Below, piece by piece: positions 18,042-26,782 of a DNA stretch of 64,000 bases. Both the position numbers and the translations under genes were made by a program. The notes under the pieces were generated by a model. That model was not told where the DNA came from. It ran no database searches and saw only the letters and a list, made by a program, of their open reading frames with translations. Every line of letters begins with the position of its first letter. The first letter of the stretch is position 1. The stretch is from DASRAU01 sp035638075. GTDB taxonomy: Bacteria; Acidobacteriota; Polarisedimenticolia; Gp22-AA2. The DNA is taken from assembly GCA_035638075.1 (NCBI GenBank), contig DASRAU010000015.1, positions 124,001-188,000 of the forward strand. The letters run 5' to 3'.

Positions 18042-18992
18042 GCGGAGGGGGCCGGAAGGCCCGGGCGCCGCCTGCGGGCGTCCCTGCGGGACGACGTCCC
18101 AGCGGGCGGGGGCGGAAGGCCACTCGCGCAGGTCGAGGCGCCTTCCGGCGGTGAGGCGATCGACTCCTCCCAGGACCAGATCGCGGGCGGTCTCCCAGGA
18201 GAATTCGCGCGCCAGGCGCGCGAGGCGCCGCTCGACGCCGCGTCGTCCGGTCCCCTGCGACAGCCGCAGCGACAGCGGGATGCGGTGCGGCGAGCGCGGG
18301 ATCTCCTCCGCGTCGATCTCGTAGGGGTGGAAGTAGGTCATCGCCGGGCTCCCCAGCCCGTTCATGCGGCGCACCGCCCTCCGGTTCCAGGCGTAGGGGA
18401 ACAGGCGGAAGTAGCCGCCGCCCGCCGCGGGAAGCGGGCGGCCGAGGAGGCGCGTCGTCGCGAGCGGGAGCTCGACCAGCTCGGCGCCCGGACAGAGGAC
18501 GCGGTAGGGGAGCGGGAAGGACTCGGCGATCCCGTAGCGCGGACCGTCGAACGGAAAGATGCTGGAGTCGTAGAGGAAGCCCTCCTCCGCCAGGACCTGG
18601 AGCGCCCAGAGCGACGGCCGCGTGATGGAGAAATCGGGCGCGCGGTAGCCGGCGACGGACACCCCCGCCGCCTGCTCGACCAGGTCCCGAGACTCCCGCA
18701 CGTCGGCGCGGAAGGCGTCCGGCGTCATGGCGTGCACCGGCGCGTGCGCCATGCCGTGCAGCGCGACTTCGTGTCCGGCATCGCGGATGCGGCGGACGAG
18801 ATCCGGCCAGGCGCGCGCCACGAGCCCGAGCACGAAGAAGGTGCCCCTGGCGCCCGCGGCCGCGCACAGGTCGAGGATGCGCGAGGTGGCCTCGGGCACG
18901 CGCGCGGTGATCGGCAGGCGGGCGTCGAAGGTGGACTGGTGCCAGTCCTCGACGTCGAACGAGAGGATGTTGCGCACGGCATCCCGGGTCAC
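18039..18992 (-). CDS. Polysaccharide deacetylase, PEP-CTERM/EPS-locus subfamily
   Basis: The 317-residue NodB-fold carbohydrate esterase has the metal-site DVEDW near the N-terminus (ILSFDVEDWHQ), TFFVLG, HEVALHGMAH (His ligands) and APDFS. A C-terminal extension with FHPYEID and SLRLSQGTGRR resembles the DUF3473 region of deacetylases found beside XrtA-type exosortases. The predicted action is removal of N-acetyl groups from exopolysaccharide sugars. No signal peptide is visible, so a cytoplasmic or precursor-level site is possible. The start is GTG 18992, overlapping the TGA of the upstream CapK-like gene by 4 bases. No exosortase or PEP-CTERM protein was found in the window. Confidence 0.85.
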   Translation of the reverse strand: MTRDAVRNILSFDVEDWHQSTFDARLPITARVPEATSRILDLCAAAGARGTFFVLGLVARAWPDLVRRIRDAGHEVALHGMAHAPVHAMTPDAFRADVRESRDLVEQAAGVSVAGYRAPDFSITRPSLWALQVLAEEGFLYDSSIFPFDGPRYGIAESFPLPYRVLCPGAELVELPLATTRLLGRPLPAAGGGYFRLFPYAWNRRAVRRMNGLGSPAMTYFHPYEIDAEEIPRSPHRIPLSLRLSQGTGRRGVERRLARLAREFSWETARDLVLGGVDRLTAGRRLDLREWPSAPARWDVVPQGRPQAAPGPSGPLR

Positions 18993-20320
18993 GGCTCCTC
19001 CACCAGGATGCGGTACTTGTCCGAGCCCTTGCGATCGATCGACTCGACCAGGCGCACCGGCACGGGCGCGCCGAGCAGCTCCCCGAGGCGGCGGCCGAGC
19101 TCGGCCGCGTGCGCCGGGTTCCCCTCCGGGCGGGGGACGGCGAGGCATTCGAGGCGCGCGCCTTGGCGCATCAGCACGATCTCCCGCAGCCCCGCGTCGG
19201 GCCGTGTCAGGAACGACTCGGAGAGGAAATAGAAGACGACGCCGCTGCGCCGCCGGCCGTCGGGCAGCTCGACCGTGCCGAAGGCGCTGCCCTCCAGGAT
19301 CTCCATCCGCGGCAGCCCGCGTCCGCAGGCGCAGCGCCCCGGCAGAAGGCGCCCGCGATCCCCGATGCGATAGCGCACCAGGGGCGCCGCCTCGTTGTTC
19401 AGGTCGGTGGCGACGATCTCCCCCTCCTCGCCCGGCGCGGCGGCCTTCCCTGCGGCGTCGAGCACCTCGATGAGGACGTTCTCGGTCGCCTGGTGCAGGC
19501 CGCCCGGCGGGCACTCCATCGCCAGGATGGAGGTCTCGGCGGCGCCGTATTCGTCCGCCACCGCGCACCCGAACGCCTCGCGCAGCACGGCGCGGCGGTG
19601 ATCGTAGAGCCGCTCGGAGGAGGTCTGCACGAGCTTGACGCCGAGGTCCCGCCCGACGCCGCGCCGCAGCGCGTGCGCCGCCAGGAGCGACAGCGCCGAG
19701 GGATAGCCGTACAGGAAGATGGGCCGGAGCGCGCGGATCCGCTCGAGCGCCGCGTCGAGATGCGGGTCGGAGAGATCGAAGGGATCGAGGCGCACCCGGT
19801 TCATCAGCCGATCGATGACGCGCGCCCGCGTCCGGCCGAGGCGCTCGAGCGCGAGGCCGCCGTAGAGGACCTCCTTGTCCCCCTGGCGGATGCCGAACCA
19901 GGAGCGCCCGCGCAGCTGCGCGGCGCGTCCGTGGGCGCCGGCTGCCCGGCTGCGCAGGACGCGCAGCGGGACGCCGGACGATCCGGTGGTCACGTGCACG
20001 TTCATGGGGCCGGTCCAGTCCGGGTTGCGAACGCAGTCGGGATCCTTCCGGAGCGCCGCCTTCTCGAGGAGGGGCAGCCGCGGCAGATCCTCGAGCCCGC
20101 GGATCGATCGGACCTCCACCCCCGCCGCGCGCCAGGTGCCGCCGTAATCCGGGGCGCGCGAGGCGGCCAGGAGCACCCGCTGCAGGCGCGCCCACTGGTC
20201 CTCCCGCAGACGCTCTTCCGGCCACCACTGGCTCGCTTCCATCCCGCGCAGCACCGCGTGGACCGGCTCGCGCCGGGCGGCCTGGATGAGCCGGTACGCC
20301 GCGCGATGCAAAAGGCTCAT
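18989..20320 (-). CDS. CapK-like AMP-dependent ligase (phenylacetate-CoA ligase superfamily), copy 1
   Basis: The 443-residue protein resembles CapK and coenzyme F390 synthetase. It carries the glycine/serine-rich AMP-binding motif TTGSSGVPLRV (around 120-130), the ADEYGAAETSILAMEC segment and LVRYRIGDRGRLL. These proteins activate carboxylic acids as adenylates; in polysaccharide loci their substrate is generally unknown, perhaps an acyl or amino acid decoration. ATG 20320 overlaps the TGA of copy 2 (ATGA), and its own stop overlaps the deacetylase start. The two copies are clearly diverged, so this is not a recent duplication. Confidence 0.8.
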   Translation of the reverse strand: MSLLHRAAYRLIQAARREPVHAVLRGMEASQWWPEERLREDQWARLQRVLLAASRAPDYGGTWRAAGVEVRSIRGLEDLPRLPLLEKAALRKDPDCVRNPDWTGPMNVHVTTGSSGVPLRVLRSRAAGAHGRAAQLRGRSWFGIRQGDKEVLYGGLALERLGRTRARVIDRLMNRVRLDPFDLSDPHLDAALERIRALRPIFLYGYPSALSLLAAHALRRGVGRDLGVKLVQTSSERLYDHRRAVLREAFGCAVADEYGAAETSILAMECPPGGLHQATENVLIEVLDAAGKAAAPGEEGEIVATDLNNEAAPLVRYRIGDRGRLLPGRCACGRGLPRMEILEGSAFGTVELPDGRRRSGVVFYFLSESFLTRPDAGLREIVLMRQGARLECLAVPRPEGNPAHAAELGRRLGELLGAPVPVRLVESIDRKGSDKYRILVEEP

Positions 20321-21648
20321 GCCGCCGCCTCGCGCACGACCGGCCGCACCTTGCCCGACGGCCAGCGCTCGATCGCTACGGCAGGACGGACCGCGACGTC
20401 CAGGCCGAAGAGCGCGCCGAGGGCCGACGCGGCGCGGACGAAGTCGAACGATCCCATCGATCGCACCAGGCACGTGAGGCCACCGTCCGCGACGCGCACC
20501 TGGTGCTCGAGCGCCTCGCCGCAGGGAGCGAGCGTCTCCGCCACGTGGCGCGGCGAAACCATCCGCCCGCCCTCGCCTTCGAGGAGGTCGGCCATCCGCC
20601 CGTGCACCGGGCCGACCACCGGAAAAGGAAGCGGACAGGAGCACGTGCCGCCGGCCTCGATCGCGTCCCCGAGCCGATAGCGCAGGAGCGGCATCGCCCG
20701 GTTGTCGAGATCGCTCACCACCGCTTCGCCGATGGTCCCCGGCGGCGCCGGCCGCCCGGAGCGATCGAGGATCTCGAGCACCACCCGATCGGACAGGACG
20801 TGCCGGCCTCCCCTGGCGCACTGGTGGGCGATGGCGGCGAACTCGTTGCAGCCGTAGCGCTCGAAGAGCGGCGCGCCGAAGAAGCGCTCGATGCGCCGCC
20901 GCTGCGCCGGAAAGAGGATTTCGGCGGAGGCGACAACCGCCCGCGCCGGGCGCGGCAGCGGCTCTGCCCCCGAGGCGATGCGGTCGAGTGCGCTGCTGTA
21001 GCCGAAGACCTGCGGGAAGGCGCCGTGCCGAAGCTGGTCCCGCAGCCGCGCGGCCGCCGCGTCGTCGAGGCCATACGTGGGATAGAAGCTCCGGCGGATC
21101 GGCAGGCCGCGCAGGCGGCCCTTCAGCGTTCCATAGGTCACCACGTCCGGCGGCGGGCCCCAGAGGAGCGCATGCCGCGTCACCAACGGCAGCCCCATCC
21201 AGGTCTGGGCGCGCAGGACACCGGCCATCTGCGCATCGCGGGCCGGGGCGTCGAGCCACACGCGGACGGGCGTCCCGGTGCTGCCGCCGCTGGTCGCCTC
21301 CTCGAGAGCACCGGGGGGCACGTCCGGGACGCGCAGCGAGTCGCCGTGGCGGCGCAGCTCCTCGCGGCCGATCAGGGGCAGGGCATCGAGGGTCGCAGAG
21401 GTTGCCAGGCCGAGGCGCTGGTAGAAGGGCACCCGGGCGATCGCGTGCTCGAGCTGCCGGCGGACCCGCAGGTCGGTCTCGGCGCGCAGCCGCGCGGCAT
21501 CCCATCCCTGGCGCTCGAGCATGGCCTCGAGCGCCGGAATGACCGCCCTTCCTTCGATCCGATCGACGACGACATACAGCAGCCTGCCCTTCAACCCGCG
21601 CGCTCCGGCCGCGGCGTGCGCCGCCGCAGCGGGCGACGATACGGTCAC
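20317..21648 (-). CDS. CapK-like AMP-dependent ligase (phenylacetate-CoA ligase superfamily), copy 2
   Basis: This first gene of the minus-strand operon, 443 residues, has the same fold as its downstream neighbour: SGGSTGTPVRV (phosphate-binding loop, near 115-125), ERYGCNEFAAIAHQC and LLRYRLGDAIEAGG. Identity to copy 1 is low outside motifs, which suggests different substrates. A Cys-rich CSCPLPF stretch sits where copy 1 has GRCACGRGLP, perhaps a small metal site common to this family. GTG 21648 is the start. The divergent glycosyltransferase gene begins 75 bases away. Confidence 0.8.
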   Translation of the reverse strand: MTVSSPAAAAHAAAGARGLKGRLLYVVVDRIEGRAVIPALEAMLERQGWDAARLRAETDLRVRRQLEHAIARVPFYQRLGLATSATLDALPLIGREELRRHGDSLRVPDVPPGALEEATSGGSTGTPVRVWLDAPARDAQMAGVLRAQTWMGLPLVTRHALLWGPPPDVVTYGTLKGRLRGLPIRRSFYPTYGLDDAAAARLRDQLRHGAFPQVFGYSSALDRIASGAEPLPRPARAVVASAEILFPAQRRRIERFFGAPLFERYGCNEFAAIAHQCARGGRHVLSDRVVLEILDRSGRPAPPGTIGEAVVSDLDNRAMPLLRYRLGDAIEAGGTCSCPLPFPVVGPVHGRMADLLEGEGGRMVSPRHVAETLAPCGEALEHQVRVADGGLTCLVRSMGSFDFVRAASALGALFGLDVAVRPAVAIERWPSGKVRPVVREAAA

Positions 21649-21722
21649 GTGGCATCCCTGTCAATCTGATAGACTCGCGCCCTTCCCCTGGCCCGCGGAC
21701 GGCGCGGGCCGCGCCGGAGTCG

Positions 21723-22832
21723 ATGGATCCTCGAACCGCCCCATCCCGACCCAGACTGTGCTTCGCGGGACCGCTGCCCGGCGCCGTGCATCCCGGTGTC
21801 GTCGTCACCCAGGGGGTGCGCCTGTCGGGCCTGTTCCGCGCGGCCGGCTATCCCGTCGTCGCGGTCTCCACGTCCACCAGCCGCTTCGTGCGCCTGGCGG
21901 AGATCGCCGGGACCCTGGTCACGCGCGGCCGCGGACTGGACGTGCTCATCGTGCACACCTACGGCGGCCGCAGCTTCGTGGTCGAGGACACCGCCAGCGC
22001 CATCGGGAGCGCGTGGGGCGTCCCGGTGGTGTTCCTCCTGCACGGCGGGGCGTTGCCGGAATTCGTCGCGAAGCATCCGCGCTGGGCCCGGCGGGTGTTC
22101 GGCCGGGCTTCGATGATCGTGGCCCCGTCGCCTTACCTGGCGCGGACCGCGACCGACCTGGGGCTGCGCTCCCAGGTCATTCCGAACGTCATCGAAGCGA
22201 AACGCTACCCTTATCGCGAAAGGCGCCCGCTCCGGCCGCGGCTCTTCTGGATGCGGACCTTCGACCCGGACTACAACCCGTTCATGGCCCTCGAAGTCCT
22301 TCGCCGGGTGAGAGAGCGCCATCCGGACGCCGCGCTCGTCATGGGAGGCGAGGACAAGGGGATGCGTGCCGAGGTGGCGGCGCGGGCGAAGGAGCTCGGT
22401 CTCGCGGACGCGCTGGAGCTGCCGGGATTCCTGGACCTGGCCGGCAAGACCCGCTGCGGCGAGGCGTGCGACATCTTCATCAACACGAGCCACTACGACA
22501 ACATGCCGGTGGCGGTGGTCGAGGCGGCGGCGATGGGCCTTCCGGTCGTGAGCACGGCGGTCGGCGGCGTGCCCGATCTCCTGACCGACGGCGACACCGG
22601 GCTGCTCATTCCCGACGGCGACGCGGAGGCGATGAGCGCGGCGGTGCTGCGCCTGCTCGCCGAACCGGATCTCGCGGCCCGCCTGTCGCGGAATGGCCGG
22701 AACCTGGCGCTGCGCTCCGACTGGGACGCCGTGCGCGGCCGGTGGGAGGAATTGTTCGCCACGCTCTGCAATGGGCGCGGGGGTCGCGGCGGTCACGGAC
22801 GTGACGGCCGCAACGGCCGGAGGACCGGCTGA
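21723..22832 (+). CDS. GT4-family glycosyltransferase
   Basis: The 369-residue GT-B glycosyltransferase has an N-terminal acceptor domain and a C-terminal donor domain ending with DIFINTSHYDNMPVAVVEAAAMGLPVV split over the E-x7-E region (EAAAMGLPVVSTAVGG). It probably adds a sugar to a lipid-linked repeat unit on the cytoplasmic face. A Gly/Arg-rich tail (the last 20 residues) is low complexity and probably disordered. ATG 21723 is the start; TAGACT at 21670-21675 may be its -10. The final TGA overlaps the next ATG by one base (TGATG), coupling it to the second amidotransferase. Confidence 0.88.
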   Translation: MDPRTAPSRPRLCFAGPLPGAVHPGVVVTQGVRLSGLFRAAGYPVVAVSTSTSRFVRLAEIAGTLVTRGRGLDVLIVHTYGGRSFVVEDTASAIGSAWGVPVVFLLHGGALPEFVAKHPRWARRVFGRASMIVAPSPYLARTATDLGLRSQVIPNVIEAKRYPYRERRPLRPRLFWMRTFDPDYNPFMALEVLRRVRERHPDAALVMGGEDKGMRAEVAARAKELGLADALELPGFLDLAGKTRCGEACDIFINTSHYDNMPVAVVEAAAMGLPVVSTAVGGVPDLLTDGDTGLLIPDGDAEAMSAAVLRLLAEPDLAARLSRNGRNLALRSDWDAVRGRWEELFATLCNGRGGRGGHGRDGRNGRRTG

Positions 22833-24742
22833 TGTGCGCCATCGCCGGTTACGTCCACCCGGTGCGCACCTTCGCGGCCCCGCCCGGCCTCCTCGAAGCG
22901 ATGCGGGACGCCATGGCGCACCGCGGCCCGGACGATCGCGGCGCCTGGGAGGAGGACGGCGTCGGGCTCGCGTCGCGCCGGCTCGCCATCCTCGATCTGT
23001 CGCCCCGCGGCCGCATGCCCATGGCGAGCGCCGACGGCCGCTTCCGCATCGTCCACAACGGCGAGATCTACAACTATCGCGAGCTGCGCACCGGCCTCGA
23101 GGCGTCGGGCCACCGCTTCACCACCGACACCGACACCGAGGTGATCCTCCAGCTGTACGCGGCGTACGGTCCGTCCATGCTCGATCAGCTGAACGGCATG
23201 TTCGCGTTCGCGATCTGGGATCGGAACGAGCGGTCCCTCTTCATCGCCCGCGACCGGCTCGGGATCAAGCCGGTGTACCTGGCGGAGCGGGACGGCGCCC
23301 TGTGGTTCGCCTCGGAGCCCAAGGCCCTCTTCGAGGCCGGCATCGAGCCGCGCCTCGATCCGTCCGCCTGGGAGGAGCTGCTGTGCTTCCGCTACGTCGC
23401 CGGCGAGGCGACGCCGTTCCTGGGGGTCCGGAGGCTCCTGCCCGGCCACGCCCTGCTCTGGCGCCACGGGCGCGGCACGGTGCGGCGCTGGTGGTCGCTG
23501 GCGGAGCGCGTCGCCCGCCCCAACGCGCGCCCCCTGGGGGACCCGGCCGAATGGTTCCGCGACAAGTTCGAGAGCGCGGTCGGCTACCGGCGCATCAGCG
23601 ACGTGCCGCTCGGCGTGCTCCTGAGCGGCGGCCTCGATTCCAGCTGCGTCGCTTCGGTCCTCAGCGCCCAGGCCGGCCGCGGCGTGGCGAGCTTCACCAT
23701 CCGCTTCCCCGGCGATGCGCTCGACGAGGGGGAGATCGCGCGGCGCGGCGCGCAGGCGTGGGGCCTCGAGCACCACGAGCTGACGGTCGGGCCGGAGACG
23801 CTGCTCGAGGAGCTGGGGCGCGCGGCGTGGTTCAACGACGAGCCGCTGCCGCACGGGAGCGACATTCATCTCCTCGCCATCTCGCGGTTCGCGAAACCGC
23901 GCGTCACGGTGCTGCTGTCGGGCGAAGGAGCGGACGAGACCCTGGGCGGCTACCAGCGCTACCGGCCGCTGCCGCTCCTGGCGTGGCTGCAGCGCGCGGC
24001 GCCGGTCCTGCGCCCGCGTCTGGCGCGCGCGCTCGGGTCGCGGGCGGTCAAGCTCTGCCGCATGCTGCGCGAGGACCCGCGCGAGGGGCTGCTGCTCTAC
24101 AACGCCTGCGACATCCTGCCCGGAGAGCTTGGGGCGTTCGGCCTGCGCCCCGAGCGGCGCTTCGAGTTCCGCCGCCGCATGCTCCAGGAGGCCGCCGGGG
24201 TGTATCCGGACGACCCGCTCCGCCAGGCGATGTACAGCGACCAGCACACCTTCCTCTGCTCGGTCCTCGACGTGAACGACAAGATGACGATGGGGGCCTC
24301 GATCGAGTGCCGCGTGCCGTTCCTCGACTACCGGCTCGTGGAGGGGGCCGCCGCGCTCCCCACCTCGGCGCTCGCCGGGACACGGGAAGGGAAGCGCCCG
24401 CTGCGGGCCGCGTATGCGGCGGCCCTCGCCCCGGTTCTCGGCGGTTACCGCAAGCGCGGCTTCACCGCCCCCTGGGCGTCGTATTTCCGCGGCGTGCCGG
24501 CCCTGCGCGCCTTCCTCCAGGAGCTGCCGCGAAGCGAGCCGGTCCAGGGTGGCCCCATCGACGCAGGGCGGCTGCGTGCGGCGATCGGCCGGTTCCTTTC
24601 GGGAGACGATCGCGATGAGGCGCTCCTGCGGGCGCTCGTCATGATCGTCTCGTGGCACGAGGCCTGCGTGGCGCGGCGCCTGACGGCCCCCGTCCGGCCA
24701 GGCGCCGCCGAGCCGCGCGCCGTCCCGACCGCGGCGCCGTGA
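22832..24742 (+). CDS. asnB: Asparagine synthase-like amidotransferase, second copy
   Basis: The 636-residue glutamine-dependent amidotransferase has C2 in MCAIAGYV, AHRGPDDRG and HNGEIYNYREL in the glutaminase domain and PP-loop LLSGGLDSSC in the synthetase domain, followed by LSGEGADETLGGY. It is distinct from the copy at 16121-18028 (SGEGADE here, NGDGGDE there), so the two probably act on different acceptors. It lies between two GT4 glycosyltransferase genes and overlaps both (TGATG upstream, GTGA downstream), which ties it to glycan assembly or modification. Confidence 0.88.
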   Translation: MCAIAGYVHPVRTFAAPPGLLEAMRDAMAHRGPDDRGAWEEDGVGLASRRLAILDLSPRGRMPMASADGRFRIVHNGEIYNYRELRTGLEASGHRFTTDTDTEVILQLYAAYGPSMLDQLNGMFAFAIWDRNERSLFIARDRLGIKPVYLAERDGALWFASEPKALFEAGIEPRLDPSAWEELLCFRYVAGEATPFLGVRRLLPGHALLWRHGRGTVRRWWSLAERVARPNARPLGDPAEWFRDKFESAVGYRRISDVPLGVLLSGGLDSSCVASVLSAQAGRGVASFTIRFPGDALDEGEIARRGAQAWGLEHHELTVGPETLLEELGRAAWFNDEPLPHGSDIHLLAISRFAKPRVTVLLSGEGADETLGGYQRYRPLPLLAWLQRAAPVLRPRLARALGSRAVKLCRMLREDPREGLLLYNACDILPGELGAFGLRPERRFEFRRRMLQEAAGVYPDDPLRQAMYSDQHTFLCSVLDVNDKMTMGASIECRVPFLDYRLVEGAAALPTSALAGTREGKRPLRAAYAAALAPVLGGYRKRGFTAPWASYFRGVPALRAFLQELPRSEPVQGGPIDAGRLRAAIGRFLSGDDRDEALLRALVMIVSWHEACVARRLTAPVRPGAAEPRAVPTAAP

Positions 24743-25932
24743 GCGCCGGAGCGGCGCACGAGCCGGGTCCGGACCACGGCGGCGCTCCGCCATCGCCGGC
24801 GGCACGACCGGACACGACGCGGCCGCTGCACATCCTGCACATCATCCCGACGCTCGGCGTGGGCGGGACCGAGCGGCAGCTGGTGCAGCTCCTGCTGCGC
24901 ATGGATCCGAAGCGCACCCGTCACACGGTCTGCTTCTACACCCGCACCCCGTCTCTCGAAGCGGACCTGAACGCGGCCGGGATCCGGACGATCTTCTTCG
25001 ACAAGTTCGCCATGCGGCCGTGGTCGTTCTTCGCGCGTCTTCGACGGACCGTGCGCGAGACGAGCCCGGACGTGGTGCACACCTGGCTCTACTCGGGAAA
25101 TTTCTGGGGGCGCCTGGCGGCGCTTTCGTGCGGCGTGCGCCGGCTGGTGTCGAGCGACCGCGGCATGGTCGTGCGCGCCCCCTTTGCGGTGCGCCTGTAC
25201 GAGCGGCTGCTGGCCCCGCTCACCCTGCGCCTGGTCAATAGCCAGGCGACCGCGGCGTCGCTCGTGGAAAAGTACGGGCTTCCCCCGGCGGGGATTCGCG
25301 TCGTTCCCAACGCGGTGGAGGAGGCGGCGGCCGCGCCCGGAGCGCGGGACGCGGTGCGCGCCTCGCTTGGACTGCCGCCGGAGCAGCGGCTCGTCCTCCT
25401 GGTCGCGCGGCAGTCGGCCGAGAAGAACCACGCGATGTTCTTCCGCGCGGCGCGCCGGGTCGCCGCGGCGCGACCCGACGTCACCTTCGTGGCGGTCGGG
25501 CATCTCGTCGATCCCGGGGCGATGCAGCGGGTCCTCGACGCCTCGGGCGCCGCCGCATCGGTGCGCCTCGTCGGGGAGCAGGCCGACATCCCGCGGTGGC
25601 TCATGGCCGCCGACATCTTCTGCCTGACCTCCGACCGCGAGGGACTGCCGAACGCGCTCCTCGAGGCCATGGCGGCCGGCCTTCCGGTCGTCTGCACGCG
25701 CTTTCCGTCCGCGACCGAGGTGCTGTCGGGCGAGAGGCTCGGAGTGCTGGTGCCGGTGAACGACGACGCGTCCCTGGCGGCGGCGATCCTCGCGCTCCTC
25801 GGGGACGACGAGCGTCGCAGGGCGATGGGACGGGCGGCCCGCGAGCACGTCGCCGCCGCCTACGGCTGGGAGCGGCTGCTGCGCGAGATGGACGCGATCT
25901 ACGCCGGCCTCGACGCCCGCCGCGGCGCCTGA
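24739..25932 (+). CDS. GT4-family glycosyltransferase
   Basis: The 397-residue GT-B enzyme has the N-terminal glycine-rich loop HIIPTLGVGGTERQL, a middle SNSQA-like NSQATAASLVEKYG segment, VVPNAVE, and the donor-site pattern DREGLPNALLEAMAAGLPVV. It most resembles GT4 transferases such as those using UDP-hexoses or UDP-HexNAc; donor and acceptor are unknown. GTG 24739 is chosen because it overlaps the amidotransferase TGA by 4 bases; the first 30 residues are Pro/Ala-rich and poorly conserved. The convergent plsC-like gene ends 10 bases after its stop. Confidence 0.88.
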   Translation: MSAGAAHEPGPDHGGAPPSPAARPDTTRPLHILHIIPTLGVGGTERQLVQLLLRMDPKRTRHTVCFYTRTPSLEADLNAAGIRTIFFDKFAMRPWSFFARLRRTVRETSPDVVHTWLYSGNFWGRLAALSCGVRRLVSSDRGMVVRAPFAVRLYERLLAPLTLRLVNSQATAASLVEKYGLPPAGIRVVPNAVEEAAAAPGARDAVRASLGLPPEQRLVLLVARQSAEKNHAMFFRAARRVAAARPDVTFVAVGHLVDPGAMQRVLDASGAAASVRLVGEQADIPRWLMAADIFCLTSDREGLPNALLEAMAAGLPVVCTRFPSATEVLSGERLGVLVPVNDDASLAAAILALLGDDERRRAMGRAAREHVAAAYGWERLLREMDAIYAGLDARRGA

Positions 25933-25942
25933 CGCGCCTCCG

Positions 25943-26653
25943 TCAGGGAGTTTCTCCGGCGAGCGCCCCGCCGATCCGTTCGCGCACGCGCGAAACCAGG
26001 TCGTCGCGCGTCTCATAACGGTACGTGGTCGCATCGACCGGGGCGCCGAACACCGCCTGCATCCGCCCGGGGCGGGGATTGAGGGAGCCCTTCGGCAGGA
26101 TCGCCGTCCCGCCGCGCAGGGAGATCGGGATCACCGGCACGCCCGCTTGGATCGCCAGCACGAAGCCGCCGCGCTTGAAGGGGAGCAACGTGCCGTCGGG
26201 GCTGCGCGTCCCTTCGGCGAACACGACGATCGACGTCCCCCGACGCAGCCGCGCGGCGGCCTGGTCGAGCGTGCGGATGGCGCGCTCGCGATTCGATCGG
26301 TCGATGAAGAGGAATCCCGCCAGCCACAGGGCCCAGCCGAAGATGGGAACGTAGAGCAGCGACTTCTTCGCGACCATGCGGAAATCGACCGGCATGGTCA
26401 GCACCAGGACCGGAATGTCGAACAGGCTCTGGTGATTCGACGCGTAGACGGCGGGACGATCCCGTGGAATGCCGGCGTCATAGGAGGCCTCGTAGGTGAC
26501 CCCTGCGGCCCACAGGACGAGACGCGACCAGAGACGCGCCAGCGGCATGAGGAGCCGTCCGCCCGGCACCACGAGGCAGGCGGCGATCGCCAGCGTCCCG
26601 AGCACGAGCGTGGCGATCACGACGACCGGGATCAGAAGGAGGAGGCGCGCCAT
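25943..26653 (-). CDS. plsC: 1-acyl-sn-glycerol-3-phosphate acyltransferase (PlsC family)
   Basis: This 236-residue inner-membrane enzyme makes phosphatidic acid from lysophosphatidic acid. One or two N-terminal hydrophobic segments (residues 4-30) precede the acyltransferase motifs: NHQSLFD (HX4D, from residue 73), FIDRSNRERA, FAEGTRSPDG (145-154) and VPVIPISLRG (172-181). ATG 26653 gives the normal PlsC length; the longer frame upstream is non-coding. TATGAT lies on the minus strand at 26678-26683. It sits back to back with the mla genes, so membrane lipid making and transport are adjacent. Confidence 0.9.
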   Translation of the reverse strand: MARLLLLIPVVVIATLVLGTLAIAACLVVPGGRLLMPLARLWSRLVLWAAGVTYEASYDAGIPRDRPAVYASNHQSLFDIPVLVLTMPVDFRMVAKKSLLYVPIFGWALWLAGFLFIDRSNRERAIRTLDQAAARLRRGTSIVVFAEGTRSPDGTLLPFKRGGFVLAIQAGVPVIPISLRGGTAILPKGSLNPRPGRMQAVFGAPVDATTYRYETRDDLVSRVRERIGGALAGETP

Positions 26654-26709
26654 GCGAGCGGCCCGAAGGCCGGGCGCATCATACGGCAGGCCGCTCTCCG
26701 GCCGATTCC

Positions 26710-26739
26710 TTGACGCTTCCGGCGCCGGTTGAATAGACT
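26710..26739 (+). promoter_or_regulatory. Sigma-70-like promoter of the mla operon
   Basis: TTGACG (26710-26715), an 18-base spacer and TAGACT (26734-26739) lie upstream of the mlaE start at 26783. It is one of the few spots in the window with both elements. Confidence 0.45.
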
Positions 26740-26782
26740 CCGCGCGACCTATGGGGTGGAGCGAAGCGGGGATCGGCCGGCG

